Of a stretch of 64,000 nt of DNA, positions 34,735-45,154 are shown piece after piece; position 1 is the stretch's first letter, and each line of letters opens with the position of its first letter. Origin of the DNA: Panorpa germanica (taxonomy: Eukaryota > Arthropoda > Insecta > Mecoptera > Panorpidae); contig OY783219.1 of assembly GCA_963678705.1 (NCBI GenBank), positions 7,998,001 to 8,062,000 on the forward strand, written 5' to 3'. The notes under the pieces were generated by a model, which was not told the DNA's origin, searched no databases, and saw only the letters and a list, made by a program, of their open reading frames with translations. Position numbers and translations under genes: made by a program.

Positions 34735-34759
34735 AAAAGGGTGGGGAGAGGGGGGGGAC
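34735..34759 (+). other. G-rich tract with quadruplex potential
   Basis: GGGTGGGGAGAGGGGGGGG contains enough G runs for an intramolecular quadruplex, in a strongly AT-rich setting. Confidence 0.4.
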
Positions 34760-34889
34760 TGACAGACACGGGTGTAAGAACGTTGTCTCCGTTGTCAACA
34801 GAATTGTCTCTTTATTATTCGGTTATTTAGTTTCGGTTGTAATTCACTTATTGTTCATAATATTTCTTTGGTAAACCTGGTGCTGCGTT

Positions 34890-34910
34890 TGACTCACGCG
34901 CTGTGACTCA
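34890..34910 (+). promoter_or_regulatory. Paired AP-1 sites TGACTCA
   Basis: Two exact TGACTCA heptamers lie at 34890-34896 and 34904-34910, separated by CGCGCTG. No gene is adjacent. Confidence 0.25.
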
Positions 34911-35554
34911 TTTGTAAAACACTGCACGGGTTTTTTTTATCAGCGGAATGAATATATTATTCATATAACAAATATTGATTTCAAATAATTAATATAGTTG
35001 AAATTACATGATTCAAATTATATGTAATTATTACGAGTTGATATTCATTTATTTATATTAAGCAATTTAAGAAATATAAACAACAGGCTCGTGAATTGAG
35101 TTGTGTATACCATTATTATCGTTTATTGAATATTTTGTAATTTTAATTGAAACTATATTACATGTTATCTGCTGGGTATGCACGACAGGTTTACGTGACA
35201 GGTTCACAGATAAAACTGTACAGTTATTCAATATATTCACTCTCCGGTTTATATGTACAAGTGATCTACTCGGGCAAACCTGTCAGATATACCGTTACAT
35301 ATATCTAAAGTCTGATTCAATGAGAGTAACTTCTTCTACCCACTGCCACTTACTTACCTCTCCATCGCTGTTAAATAAAAGCAGTGTTAAATAGATGTAG
35401 ACTATAACGAAACTGTGTTAGCAGCTCAATCTATCAATAGTAGTCACTTGTATAATACTGTGCACTTTCAGGAAATTTTTCAACGGGGACTAACCGCTTC
35501 GGTTATCTTATATTCGTTGTACATCATGTGTAGAAAAAAGTGAGAAGAAGCTGT

Positions 35555-35645
35555 GCAGTTACTAAAGGAAGGCAGTGAAAGGAAGCGTAAGAGAAAAGGA
35601 GCGAGGAAAGAGAAAGAAGGAGAGAGTAGTAGAGAGTAGTAGAGT
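35555..35645 (+). mobile_element. Small LINE L-beta fragment
   Basis: The purine-rich CTGTGCAGTTACTAAAGGAAG, then GAGCGAGGAAAGAGAAAG matches the end of the coding region of the copies at 60830 and 18150 (antisense). Confidence 0.6.
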
Positions 35646-36235
35646 GTATTTACCGCCATTTAAAATGTACAATAACTCCAACACTAATTAACAAATATAT
35701 TGCTCTTATTATACATGATGGAAACATTTTAATGATATACAATTTAATTTGCAAAACAAATAATTTAACTCAAAAATAGCTCGAAAGAAATAAGTGGAAT
35801 ATATTGAGATTGTTTGATTAAGTCAAAGAAGAACAGATGTAACTGCAAGAGCTAAAAAATCCGAAACCGAAACGAAACGAAATGTGTTTTTGATATAAAT
35901 TGGGGATGATAAATTACAATCTAACTTACGTATAATTAACCCTCTTATAAAACGTTTATGTTATATAATAATAGACCCTTAAGGGTTTATTAAGTTAATG
36001 GCAAGAAACCTCAATTATCTACTTTATTTTCAATATATTATAGTAATGGTACTAGCTGTTGAAGGACCAGGCAAAGTGGTGTGAAACGCTTTTGTTTCGT
36101 GGAATAAAATGCAGGGAAATTAAAGATGATTTCAAAAGGTGTAGTTCAACAATTACCTGTAGTAGAAGTACTGTTATAGATATTTTATAAAGGGTAACTG
36201 TAATTCTCTTTAAATATACAATCCGTTATGATCTA
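35646..36235. other. AT-rich spacer
   Basis: Nothing was recognised apart from a short CGAAA-type run near 35868. Confidence 0.4.
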
Positions 36236-36474
36236 CAATTGTGGTTTTCGGCTTTGGAATATAAAGGCGAATATACGACTCGCATTAGACCTGTAGCACA
36301 TGTATTTAAGCGAATTTTGACCGAACGTATACGCGCTACTAAGCTTTACCTATCCGAACCATGTAAATGTAATGAACTCGCACACTGCAAGCGACAAAGC
36401 CGTCCGAATACGGGCGTTACGTAGCTGTCAACTGGAAGCGTATATCAGCGAATTTTAATTTTAACCAAACGAAT
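36236..36474 (+). repeat. Dispersed repeat I, left part, interrupted by a LINE
   Basis: CATGTAAATGTAATGAACTC, GCACACTGCAAGCGACAA, AATACGGGCGTTACGTAG and AACCAAACGAATACA match 55100-55215. The repeat resumes at 36847 after the LINE insertion. Confidence 0.7.
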
Positions 36475-36488
36475 ACATACTACAACGC
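36475..36488 (+). repeat. Target-site duplication, left
   Basis: ACATACTACAACGC is repeated exactly at 36833-36846. Confidence 0.85.
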
Positions 36489-36832
36489 CATAAGTGACAT
36501 AAGTGAAGAAGTGAAAACGAAGAGAGAAGGCAGGAAGGATAGTGAAAAGATAATAGACGGTTTGTCGAGAGGAGACAAGGAGGGCAAGAGGTGATAGATG
36601 AAGATACAGGCAATAAGGAAGGAGAAGTAGGAAACGGTGTGAATAAAGGAGGAGTAGGGGACATGAAGAGAGAGGATCAAGAAAAGAAGAAACAGAAAGT
36701 ATTATTCGAAGTAGTAATAGTCTAGAATAGTTTAAGTTTAGTTTTAACTTTGAATTTATATGAAATGCATTAAGAAATATAATAATGTAGATTGTAAAGC
36801 CGAAAGGCACACAATTAATATAATAAATAATA
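36489..36832 (+). mobile_element. 5'-truncated LINE, probably L-beta, nested in repeat I
   Basis: This 344-bp purine-rich insertion contains an open stretch (DEDTGNKEGEVGNGVNKGG, then DMKREDQEKKKQKVLFEVV and a stop near 36723). A 3' UTR follows, containing TTGTAAAGCCGAAAGGCACA, a small hairpin, and an A-rich end (AATATAATAAATAATA). Exact 14-bp duplications flank it, and the host repeat continues on both sides. The minus-strand frames here are antisense shadows. Confidence 0.8.
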
Positions 36833-36846
36833 ACATACTACAACGC
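36833..36846 (+). repeat. Target-site duplication, right
   Basis: This is the second copy of ACATACTACAACGC, after the A-rich end. Confidence 0.85.
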
Positions 36847-37035
36847 TAAACCTATCTGAACCTTGTAAATGCAATCAGCCGTCTCAGACTAGAAGTGATA
36901 TAAAAAGGAATGCAATAGTTTTTTCATAACAGTATCGATAAAAATTAAAGTAAAAGTTTGTTCAAATGATGAATTATGCTAATGAAAAACAACTCCAATA
37001 CACCCTACAGTACACAAGTTTGACTTGACACTTTA
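36847..37035 (+). repeat. Dispersed repeat I, right part
   Basis: GGAATGCAATAGTTTTTTC, then TATCGATAAAAATTAAAGT and ACTCCAATACACCCTACAGT match 55230-55365. Confidence 0.75.
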
Positions 37036-37684
37036 TAAAAGAATCTGAATAGTGTAAACGGACGATCTCTTTAAATCTGAATAGAAACAATTTGAAAGTA
37101 ATATCGCATCTGATTGGAAATCTAATCAGATCCTCTAAAAAGACCTTAACATTCAAAATATAATAACACAACAAAACGATTACCATAAATTCCGCCATCT
37201 GTTATCATACCGTGGCAACTTCTAATTAGGCAACACTTGTTTTATGCTAAACCTGTTAATTTCTTTGCTATGGTAATTAGATTCTTATTTATAACACATC
37301 TACATTTATTTTTACAAAATTCTTTATGACAGTGTATCACACTATGAAGAAAATAAATGAACAGTTTTTAGGTTATGTTGAAGGTTCGTTTTCTTAAGGA
37401 GAAGGGTTGTTATTTATAAATTATATCTCGTTAAAGCGAGACCCTACTAATAGTTTGACGTCAGCCGTATTCCTAACACTGTAATCAACACATTAAAGAC
37501 TGTTTATTTTAACATTATTTAAATTTAGTGAATTCATTACTATTAGGGGAACCGTCCGCCATCTACCAGCACCATCTATTGGTTGTTGTTCACACTATCA
37601 TCATAAGCATAAAACGATTAAGGTAGTTATTCAATGACAGTCTGATTCAAAAGTATAGCTGAATGTACTAGTTATTATTTTATA
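37036..37684. other. AT-rich spacer
   Basis: Nothing was recognised. Confidence 0.35.
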
Positions 37685-37915
37685 TTAATGTTTTTGGTAA
37701 AGAGTCCTGTTTTGTGATGTTTCTATCAATATTACACTTCAATTATAGTTGGCATCAACTTTATCTTCATTTGTATTCTGCTAGGTGAGTGGTTCGCATT
37801 TTGTAGCCAATAAAATAGACATTTTATATGAACGACTGTGAGAAACTGAACTATAAATGTACTCCTTCATGATAAAAGAATCATACGCATCTTCAATATA
37901 ATGCCAAAATCTTTT
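37685..37915 (-). mobile_element. Family A element, copy 4
   Basis: GAGTCCTGTTTTGTGATGTTTC, GCATCAACTTTATCTTCATT, TGAACGACTGTGAGAAACTG and AATCATACGCATCTTC follow the reverse of copy 1. The outer CAGTAAAC bases are eroded. Confidence 0.75.
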
Positions 37916-38084
37916 TTCCATTAGTAGACGCATAAAATTTCCTAAAAACGCCTTTTTAAGGATTATATTACCTTAAGAAGCCTTAGATTTTTAGAATAAC
38001 AATAAAAGAAGACTTTCAGAATAAATATTTCTACGTTTGGTTAAGGGGACGATTTTTCAAAAAAATTTCCTGTGAAGAATTTTT

Positions 38085-38545
38085 ATTGTATTATGTAAAA
38101 ATTTGTACACATGTTATGGTAACTTTTAACTGTATTTAAATATTTTTATATTTGCAAAAATAATAATTTGGAAGCTGCTCTAACTTATCTCCATGAGCTC
38201 TTCTCAAAAAAGGCACCTTGCGGTGACCCCGACATCTCTGGATTGAATCATCTAAAATGAAACAACCAAACGAATTTCGTTACAGCAATGTATAATCTAG
38301 TAATTAATGGAAGGAATAAGCAAAATAATTTGTTTTGACAAAATGGGTGCTTCTCATAAAATAAATCAATTTTTGACCAAAATTTTGGCCTTAAATTATT
38401 TATAAAAAAATATATTTATCGGTGAGAAAACACCTTCGATTAATTACTAAAAAATATACTTAAGAAGCTTGTGTTAAAATTTAAAACTGATCGGTTTAAC
38501 CGTTTCCTTGGTTACCGGCTTTTTAGGCAGTTTTTAGAAAAAGGT
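38085..38545 (-). repeat. Dispersed repeat G, copy 2
   Basis: This is the reverse of 14980-15315. GTACACATGTTATGGTAACT, GACCAAAATTTTGGCC, CACCTTCGATTAATTACT and GATCGGTTTAACCGTTTCC appear in order. About 100 bp of extra sequence lies at 38215-38345. Confidence 0.65.
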
Positions 38546-40124
38546 ATTTAAAGTTTAGTGTTGATATCTGTAACGTATAGGAGACACTTTCATATATAAC
38601 TCACTTAATTCTATTTTTAAACTCAGAACCATTCTATATATAGGCTTAAAAACATTCTGCTTTCGATCTCTAAGTAAGATAACATCGATTCTAAAATTAA
38701 TAATATATTTTTGATTCTAAATTCATAATTCTAAATTTATATTTTAAATAAAATAAAAACAATAAAAACTGTATCTCTTTGATTAAGATAAAATGTAGGC
38801 CCTTTTTCCACTCACTCTTTTTAGTTTTAATTTAAGGTTTTAACCTTAGTTTAACTCGTTCACATTTTTCGTGCCCATAGAAGCAGTACGAGGATCATTT
38901 GCTCCAAATAATTAACATACGCTACGCATTTTTTCTACTTTTTAACCGCTAAAATATGAAGTCATTAGTTTATACATCCAAAAGCACAATCACCATAAAC
39001 AAACAGCAATGATTAACGTGAATATAACGACATACGAATGAACTGGAGGCGACCCAAGCAGGCAGGGAAGGGCAGGGCAAGCAGGGTAGGGCATCGCTAT
39101 CGGCTAAAGTTTTATATAAAAATGATTACAGTAAATAATTAGAGTACTTATAATAAAATAATTAAAAAATATAAATTAAGAAAAGAAATATATAGTACGT
39201 GTATGTATATGTGTTGAATACATGTATTTATAAAAAATGTGAATTAGCATAACTTAATTTATAACAAAGCATAACATAACGTAAACATAAAAAGAAGCAG
39301 TGGCGTAGAAAACCAGTTGCACTATAGTACTATTCATTCGGTTGGTTACGTTATTATTTTAGTATTAACATTAATTACTGGAAGAATTTAGATTTAAGCC
39401 GAATCCCCTTCTTTCTTGAGAAACATCAGACGAGCAAATAAGGAAGGAGAGCGGTGAAGTGGGACTAAATGAACGGAAATGCGCTAGAAGGGTTGGAAAG
39501 AATGGAGAAGATTTGGGGTAGAACTGAAGGAAAGAGATGTAAAGGTAAAGCATCATAAAAAGATGGCAAAAATTGATCAAGTACAATTCAAAAGGTTATG
39601 AGAAAAGGAACTACCTGTAGTACTTAATGGAAGAGAATAACCAAGGTATTAGAAGAAAACCAGATGCTGGTAATACGAGAAGAGAAGATCCTGCCAAATG
39701 TGTAAGAGAGTGTAGGAAATTATTCGGCAGCCATCTGTCTACACATTCATTTAAATAAAGTCCTTTAAAGAGTCCTGGAAATTTCTATGTATCAAACTTA
39801 GTTGTTCCCTCAAATTCTTAGTCCACACTGGTTTCAAAATCGTCAATTTACTGCCATAAGATAAATTAATTTTGCGTTGACTAACCCCAGTTTAGATTTA
39901 GTTGCTAGGTTAATGCTGACCTAGATGTATTTCAAGATTCCTAGCTTCTTCATGTTGAGGAGTACTTGTTCATTTAAACACACAGGAGAACATGTAAAGA
40001 ACAAGTAAGAATCAATACAGAAAGTGAGAGTTTTTCCGTAATGGCGTTATAAACTCCTTACATTTATTTTATATTCTATTTCTGAATTACCTAAAACTTA
40101 AAATTTAATCTCCTTATTTAGGAA
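38546..40124. other. Spacer with a loose family C-like terminus and purine-rich stretch
   Basis: At 38808-38835 GGCCCTTTTTCCACTCACTC resembles a family C terminus. The purine-rich region 39410-39720 may be decayed LINE coding sequence (LERMEKIWGRTEGKRC on the + strand), but no diagnostic motif is left. The minus frame 39586-39371 is its antisense. Confidence 0.3.
39065..39091 (+). other. Canonical G-quadruplex motif
   Basis: Five GGG runs occur with loops of 2 to 6 bases: GGGAAGGGCAGGGC, then AAGCAGGGTAGGG. The repeated (A/G)GCAGGG unit also makes it a micro-minisatellite. Confidence 0.6.
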
Positions 40125-40355
40125 TTACTTTGCCATCAAATTGAAGATGCGTATGACTTTTTTGTCATGAAAGAGTTCATTTAAAGTTCAGTTTCTCACA
40201 GTCGTTCATATAAAATCTCTATTTTATCGGCTACAAATGGCGAAACAACTCTCCTGTTAGAATACAAATGAAGATAAAGTTGATGCGAACTATAACTGAA
40301 GTGAAATAGTGATAGAAACGTTACAAAACAAGACAATTCACTAAATTGTTTACTA
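40125..40355 (+). mobile_element. Family A element, copy 5
   Basis: GAAGATGCGTATGACTTTTT, TTTCTCACAGTCGTTCATAT, GATAAAGTTGATGCGAACTA and the right end CTAAATTGTTTACT follow copy 1. The left terminus is eroded. Confidence 0.8.
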
Positions 40356-41304
40356 TAGTATAAACATTTAGCAGAAATTATTAATTATGCGCACTAAACG
40401 CTCTTTACATTCTTACTGAGCATTGTAGGTGATGTTTTAATGCCATAGTCATCAACGCATGCGTGAACGGTATAGCTTGAAAATGGGCGAAGCAAATATG
40501 CGGACACTAAACCAAATACGCTCATCTTTCAGTACGGATTCCAAATGTGATCGCAAATGAGCATGAGCTTTATGTCCATACTTACGTCTTCGTACACAAT
40601 GTGGTCCATACATTATTATTTTTGGATCCAAAATATCCCATATTCATAAGAAAGTTTGATACAAAATTAACAATTCAAAATTATACTATATAATTCTTAC
40701 AATACATTAATTTCTATATAAAATTCAAAGCTCTTTAGTTTTCTTATTCATTTAATATCGGTCTTATATTTGCGTACGTCACTGAATTAGAAAGGGGGGT
40801 AACTAACCGTTGTATCGAAGCATATCATCAGTATATTTTTTACATCAGGATCTGATATCGCAACCTGGAACACAAGTGGCATTAAATAATTTTTCACTTT
40901 GTATTATTTTGTTTATCAAGTGTATAGATCTATAGCGGAATATAATAACACCAAGTAATTATTCTTGTGAGAGATATAGTCGTATAACTATAACTATAGA
41001 ACTCTCGTATCTACTCATACTTAATGAAGAGAAAACAATTAAGAACAAATTGTTAAGGTAATTTAATAATAATAATGGGTTATCAACTAAAGGTATGATT
41101 TTTTTTCAATTAATTTCCTTTTTAGGTTTAATTGATAATTATAAATGGATTATGGAACTTTTTGCTTTTTATTTATTTAATGCGTACTTTTTTAGGTGGA
41201 AATTCTAGCACCAATTTCAACACTATTTAAATTTAGTAACTGCCATATTTACTGTTTTTTTTATATGCCATGTATATCCAGTTTATTTAGCAAAACACAT
41301 CCGT
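40356..41304. other. AT-rich spacer
   Basis: Nothing was recognised. Confidence 0.35.
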
Positions 41305-41434
41305 CAGGTAGAAAATCTTGGAATTAGCTTATAGCAAGCTAGAAAGCGTGAAACTTGCATTGCAAGACAGTTGAATTAGCTTGTGGTAAGGTAGAGACTT
41401 GCGGAACTAGCATTCCCAGCCAATTTTCTACCTG
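41305..41434. mobile_element. Inverted-repeat element, family E, compact copy
   Basis: This 130-bp element starts CAGGTAGAAAAT and ends CAATTTTCTACCTG. Inside, GAATTAGCTTATAGCAAGCTA and GAATTAGCTTGTGGTAAGGTA form an internal direct repeat. Degraded relatives are scattered at 3740, 4430, 26775, 33180 and 47215. It is non-coding. Confidence 0.65.
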
Positions 41435-41894
41435 TACTGTTACGTAAACAATGTTACCTAAAATACATAACGTCTTGTGACCTATTTTACTTCTTTTTGA
41501 AAATAAATCTGCCTATAGTACTCGGCTTTAACGATTATAAAATCTTAAGAAATACTTTTTATTGATTAAGTGGTAATAGAGTATCCTTACTTACACCTTT
41601 TTAAAATATTATTAGGTTTTACCAGAGAATTGTTTTTATTGTTATTATTATATATTTTAATCTATAGTAGCTTCTCCTACAACGCGAGTTGTTACAACGC
41701 GTAGCACAATAACCGATTAATAAGATAGAGCACAAGAATCTGCGAATTTTGCTTGCATATTTTCTATTTGCATATTTGTTGTTTAATTTTTTAATTTTGT
41801 ATTGTCTTATAATTCCTTTGCCATCCGTCATTACAATCTTCTTTACTTTCCATTTAATCCAATTTAACTTAAACTTAATTTACAATTAAAATTT

Positions 41895-42170
41895 ATATTG
41901 CTCTGGTTAGTCCTTCTTTTCTCTTCTCTTTCTTCTTATTTCCTACTATTAATGTGCTCCACTTTCTCTTTCTCTTTTCCACACATTCGGCATGTTTTCG
42001 CTTACTCTTTCTTCCTTCCCTAGTCTAAAAACCTTAAGTTCATTCTCGTTTCCTTATCTCCCTGTTTTTTCAGGTTCTTCTCCTCTACAACTCTCCATCT
42101 CCATCTTGTATTGTACTTCCCTTCATCCATCTTCTTCCTCCTTCCCTGTTGCTGCACAAAACTCCTATAT
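41895..42170 (-). mobile_element. LINE L-beta ORF2 remnant
   Basis: The C/T-rich + strand is antisense. The minus strand reads CRMCGKEKEKVEHINSRK, matching the C-x2-C...H part of the knuckle seen at 18200 and 60750. Upstream is Arg/Lys/Glu-rich. The frame at 41992-42174 (+) is a shadow. Confidence 0.7.
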
Positions 42171-42566
42171 ATAAATTAAATTTCTTTAAACACATATTTT
42201 GAAATACCCAGTAGTTATCTTAAAATTAGTAGCTTCCACAAATTGTAAATGAACTCGTGCTGGTTAGACAGTTATAAAAGATAATTACATATTATATTTA
42301 CGGGAGTTATTAATTAATAACGCATTTAATATAACTTTAATAATTAATTTTAATTTCAAAATAACAATTATTATATTTTTATAAATAACTATATATTATG
42401 TATATATATACTACATATTGTTGTAGTCTTCTAAACGTACTCAGATTAATTTCTAAGATCATGGACGGTGGTCCACAGTGGGAAATCTAATTATGTGTTA
42501 ATAATGAATTAAATAAAATAATAAATATTATTAAGTTTATATTTTTTTGTACTTTCCTTTTGTTAG

Positions 42567-42690
42567 GTTGTTAATTGATGAGAATGAAATAGATGTAAAG
42601 GAAGAATTGTGGTCAAAAATTATAAAGATCGATCAAGTTTTCAAGCTCAACTTTTATATTTTAAATAATTATAAAACAAATTGCCTGCAG
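42567..42690 (+). CDS. Candidate exon, product not recognised
   Basis: A strong pyrimidine tract (TTTTTTTGTACTTTCCTTTTGTTAG) precedes a 124-nt segment open as LLIDENEIDVKEELWSKIIK, then IDQVFKLNFYILNNYKTN, then CLQ. It ends at CTGCAG|GTTTGT, an acceptable donor. If not spliced, the frame runs to a stop at 42730-42732. The charged N-terminal half looks protein-like, but no family is recognised. Just downstream (42766) is an RNase H-like LINE scrap, so a transposon origin is also possible. Confidence 0.3.
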
Positions 42691-42765
42691 GTTTGTTGTT
42701 TAGGTTATACTTTCCCACAGAAAAGAAATTAGATTGCTGCTTGCTAAATAATAAGTTGTGTAACA

Positions 42766-42832
42766 GGACCTCATGCCTGAACACGCAGGAATTAAAGGAA
42801 AAGAAATGCCTGATAGGTATGTCAAATAAGCT
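42766..42832 (+). mobile_element. Possible LINE RNase H scrap
   Basis: The + strand reads MPEHAGIKGKEMPDRYVK*, resembling the PGHxGIxGNExADxLAK motif of LINE RNase H domains. The conserved N is K and A is P. No flanking domain sequence is left. Confidence 0.4.
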
Positions 42833-42849
42833 TGCATAAATGTAGACAG

Positions 42850-43704
42850 TAATATTTTTTTTGAAATGATTCGTAAAATGTTTCACGAATGTAAATCAGA
42901 TCTGTTCGATCACGATCATTGCTCGCAAGACTCAGGAACGGGCCCTGGTGATGTAAAGGCCCCATTGAACAAATAGCCCTATACATACAATACTACTGTT
43001 TTACAATCTTCTAATTCATCTCAGTGTATATTTTAGAAGCGAACGAAACTCTGCTCTGTCGCTCCGCTGCGCTCCGAATTTTGAACCGGTTTTCTAACTC
43101 ATTATACCTTATTTTGACAATGCATTTCAAACTGAATAGTTGTATTGAATATTAATTACATAATAACAAAAATATGTACCATATTATATTAATTATAGGT
43201 CCATCTAAAGAGGAAGAAGAAGAAAATGAAAGACATATAGATACCTACACCCATATCCATGTGTGTTTGAAACCATATGCTTTATCATTACGCTCGTATG
43301 TACTATACGTCGGACTATCTATTATACGAAAACATATGTGTATACAAATATAAGGCCGATATATGTCTCGCCGTATTTAATAATACAGTTCATTAATTAT
43401 CTTGGCACGTGTTTTCATTTCAGATGCATTTTGGGTAAAATTCCAACTTTACTAAACATTTAATTGAATAAAGAGACATTGTGTAACTTAGGCGTATGTA
43501 AATGAATGGATAAACGGTTTGTACAGACTGTAAGAAGTGGATTATACAGTGACGAACTTGGGTGATAAAATGGTGTTATAACAGGTTATAAAATAAGATC
43601 TGTTTATTAATCTTTTAAAAAAAAAATGCAATTAAAATGTTTGTGAAAACCAAGAAATAAAAGTTAAACGAAGTTAAAGTTTTAATAATTAATTAATAAT
43701 ATAG
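42850..43704. other. Spacer
   Basis: A GC-richer patch lies at 43042-43085 (CTCTGCTCTGTCGCTCCGC). No gene was recognised. Confidence 0.35.
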
Positions 43705-43950
43705 TTTTTTTAAATATTTATTTGAGAGCATCAACTTTCAAAAGTTATTAGTACTTAAAAAAATACATACATTTACAAAACAATTACAAAACATAATTTA
43801 CAACTTATAGACATATTTAAAATAAAGATATTAAATTAGTTTTATTGATAAAGTCAATAAGGTTTTGCAGACTTTCCCTGCTTTCAAATATCTGCCTGTA
43901 TTTATTAGGCATATTACAGATTTGTCTTTGAAATGAGTACCTTGAGCATC
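43705..43950 (-). mobile_element. LINE L-gamma 3' fragment
   Basis: The T run at 43704-43711 is the antisense of the tail. The minus strand ends CNMPNKYRQIFESRESLQN, then LIDFINKTNLISLF-like codons, nearly the same as the copy at 12515. Confidence 0.8.
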
Positions 43951-44050
43951 AATGAATAATATTCTTTACCGTTTAATTATCTTTTGGCCATCTTCATCTT
44001 CCAATTCCTCACTCCTATTCTCTTTAGGTTTTCATCGTACTCTTGTACTC

Positions 44051-44601
44051 AATGGGCTTGTGTCCTATGTCTTAATTTCTATAAAAATGTACTATATATT
44101 GATAAAGTGGGTTACTAGAACCTCAAATGTTCAATTATTTTTTAATAACTCCTTATATGTTAAGAGATAATAACAATTAAAAAAGTCATTTTGTCTCTTT
44201 AATTATTAAAGGGATTCAACGTTGTACCCATTCCAAGTGCATGTGACATCGCAACCGCTGCCAACCTTACAGCTCATAAATCTCTGCTATATGTATTTAT
44301 TTATCAAAATATTAAATATTACTTACAGCTACAAGGAACAATAAAATTTCAATATTATGTCTGCCTTAGCAGGGTTAAATAAAATAAAAACTTATTATTC
44401 CCTGACTTGACATGATTGAAAATGCATTTCACGTCATACAAGTATGACCGGCCATCTCTAGCGCTAAAACTACAATTCAAATTTTTAATTGCTATATCTC
44501 CGTCAACGTTTAGATATTTAATAAAATAAACACATTTATTAACATCAATTTCAATCAACAATTGAAAAATCGACCACTAAAAATGAGGACACAAGCCCAT
44601 T
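44051..44601 (-). mobile_element. Inverted-repeat element, family B, copy 2 (best preserved)
   Basis: It begins AATGGGCTTGTGTCCT and ends AGGACACAAGCCCATT, a perfect 16-bp inverted pair. The interior is the reverse of 9669-10212, sharing GCTATATCTCCGTCAACGTTTA and the TGCCTTAGCAGGGTTAAAT landmark. It has no coding capacity. The short minus frame at 44355-44561 is repeated in the copy at 61578 but interrupted elsewhere. Confidence 0.9.
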
Positions 44602-44640
44602 TATAGTTTTTAAATTAAAAGGAATTCTTTTTTGTGATAG

Positions 44641-44673
44641 CCAACTTTATGAATATATAGTACACAAGCCCAT
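44641..44673 (+). mobile_element. Loose right end of a family B element
   Basis: CCAACTTTATGAATATATAGTACACAAGCCCATTG matches the right end of family B, 40 bp after copy 2. Confidence 0.6.
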
Positions 44674-45154
44674 TGAAACTGTTTAATATTTTCTTGATCA
44701 CGTTATTATCTTGAATGATACCAGTTCGCCCCTGTTGCAGTCTGTTTCTCGATATCAGCGACTGTGTGGTCGCCATGTGGTGTGGTGCCATGATCTCTTT
44801 GTGAGAGTTTCCTCTTTTCTCTGTTTAGTTGTGAATATAGTCGTAGCAAGTCTGTACTAGTCTGCATCAATAATTAAGTGTTTATTTAATTACATCAGTA
44901 TTATTACTTGAACAATGTTTACATCCGGCAGACGGACAATTGTACTAAACGGTATTCTATCCCGGTAAACACAAAATATTGATGATACGTTACATTTATT
45001 AATATTTTACTTAAATGACACCTAAGAATATACCTAAGGTAACAGGACTGACAGATTGTTTCAAAAGTATAGTATACGGTTAGTCCCGCATATGGCAATA
45101 CGCGTAGTCATTCACAGTACCATTTTTAATTTAATTTATTTTTTAAGTTTTCTT
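44674..45154. other. Spacer
   Basis: This stretch is somewhat less AT-rich at 44700-44850. No gene was recognised. Confidence 0.35.

Larger units (their letters stand above)
34446..35554. other. Spacer with G-rich and AP-1-like motifs
   Basis: A 105-codon minus-strand frame (34798-34481) has no recognisable domain, and its N-terminus is the antisense of a G-rich tract. A possible initial exon on the minus strand, ATGGAGAG|GTAAGTAAGT, lies at 35363-35356, with the donor continuing to 35346. Nothing else was recognised. Confidence 0.3.

Noticed and set aside
34481..34798. 105-codon minus-strand frame
   Set aside because: No domain, mixed composition, N-terminus formed by the antisense of a G-rich tract; nothing supports it as a gene.
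36445..36810. 121-codon minus-strand frame and two overlapping ones
   Set aside because: Antisense of the purine-rich LINE inserted at 36489-36832, which is bounded by target duplications.
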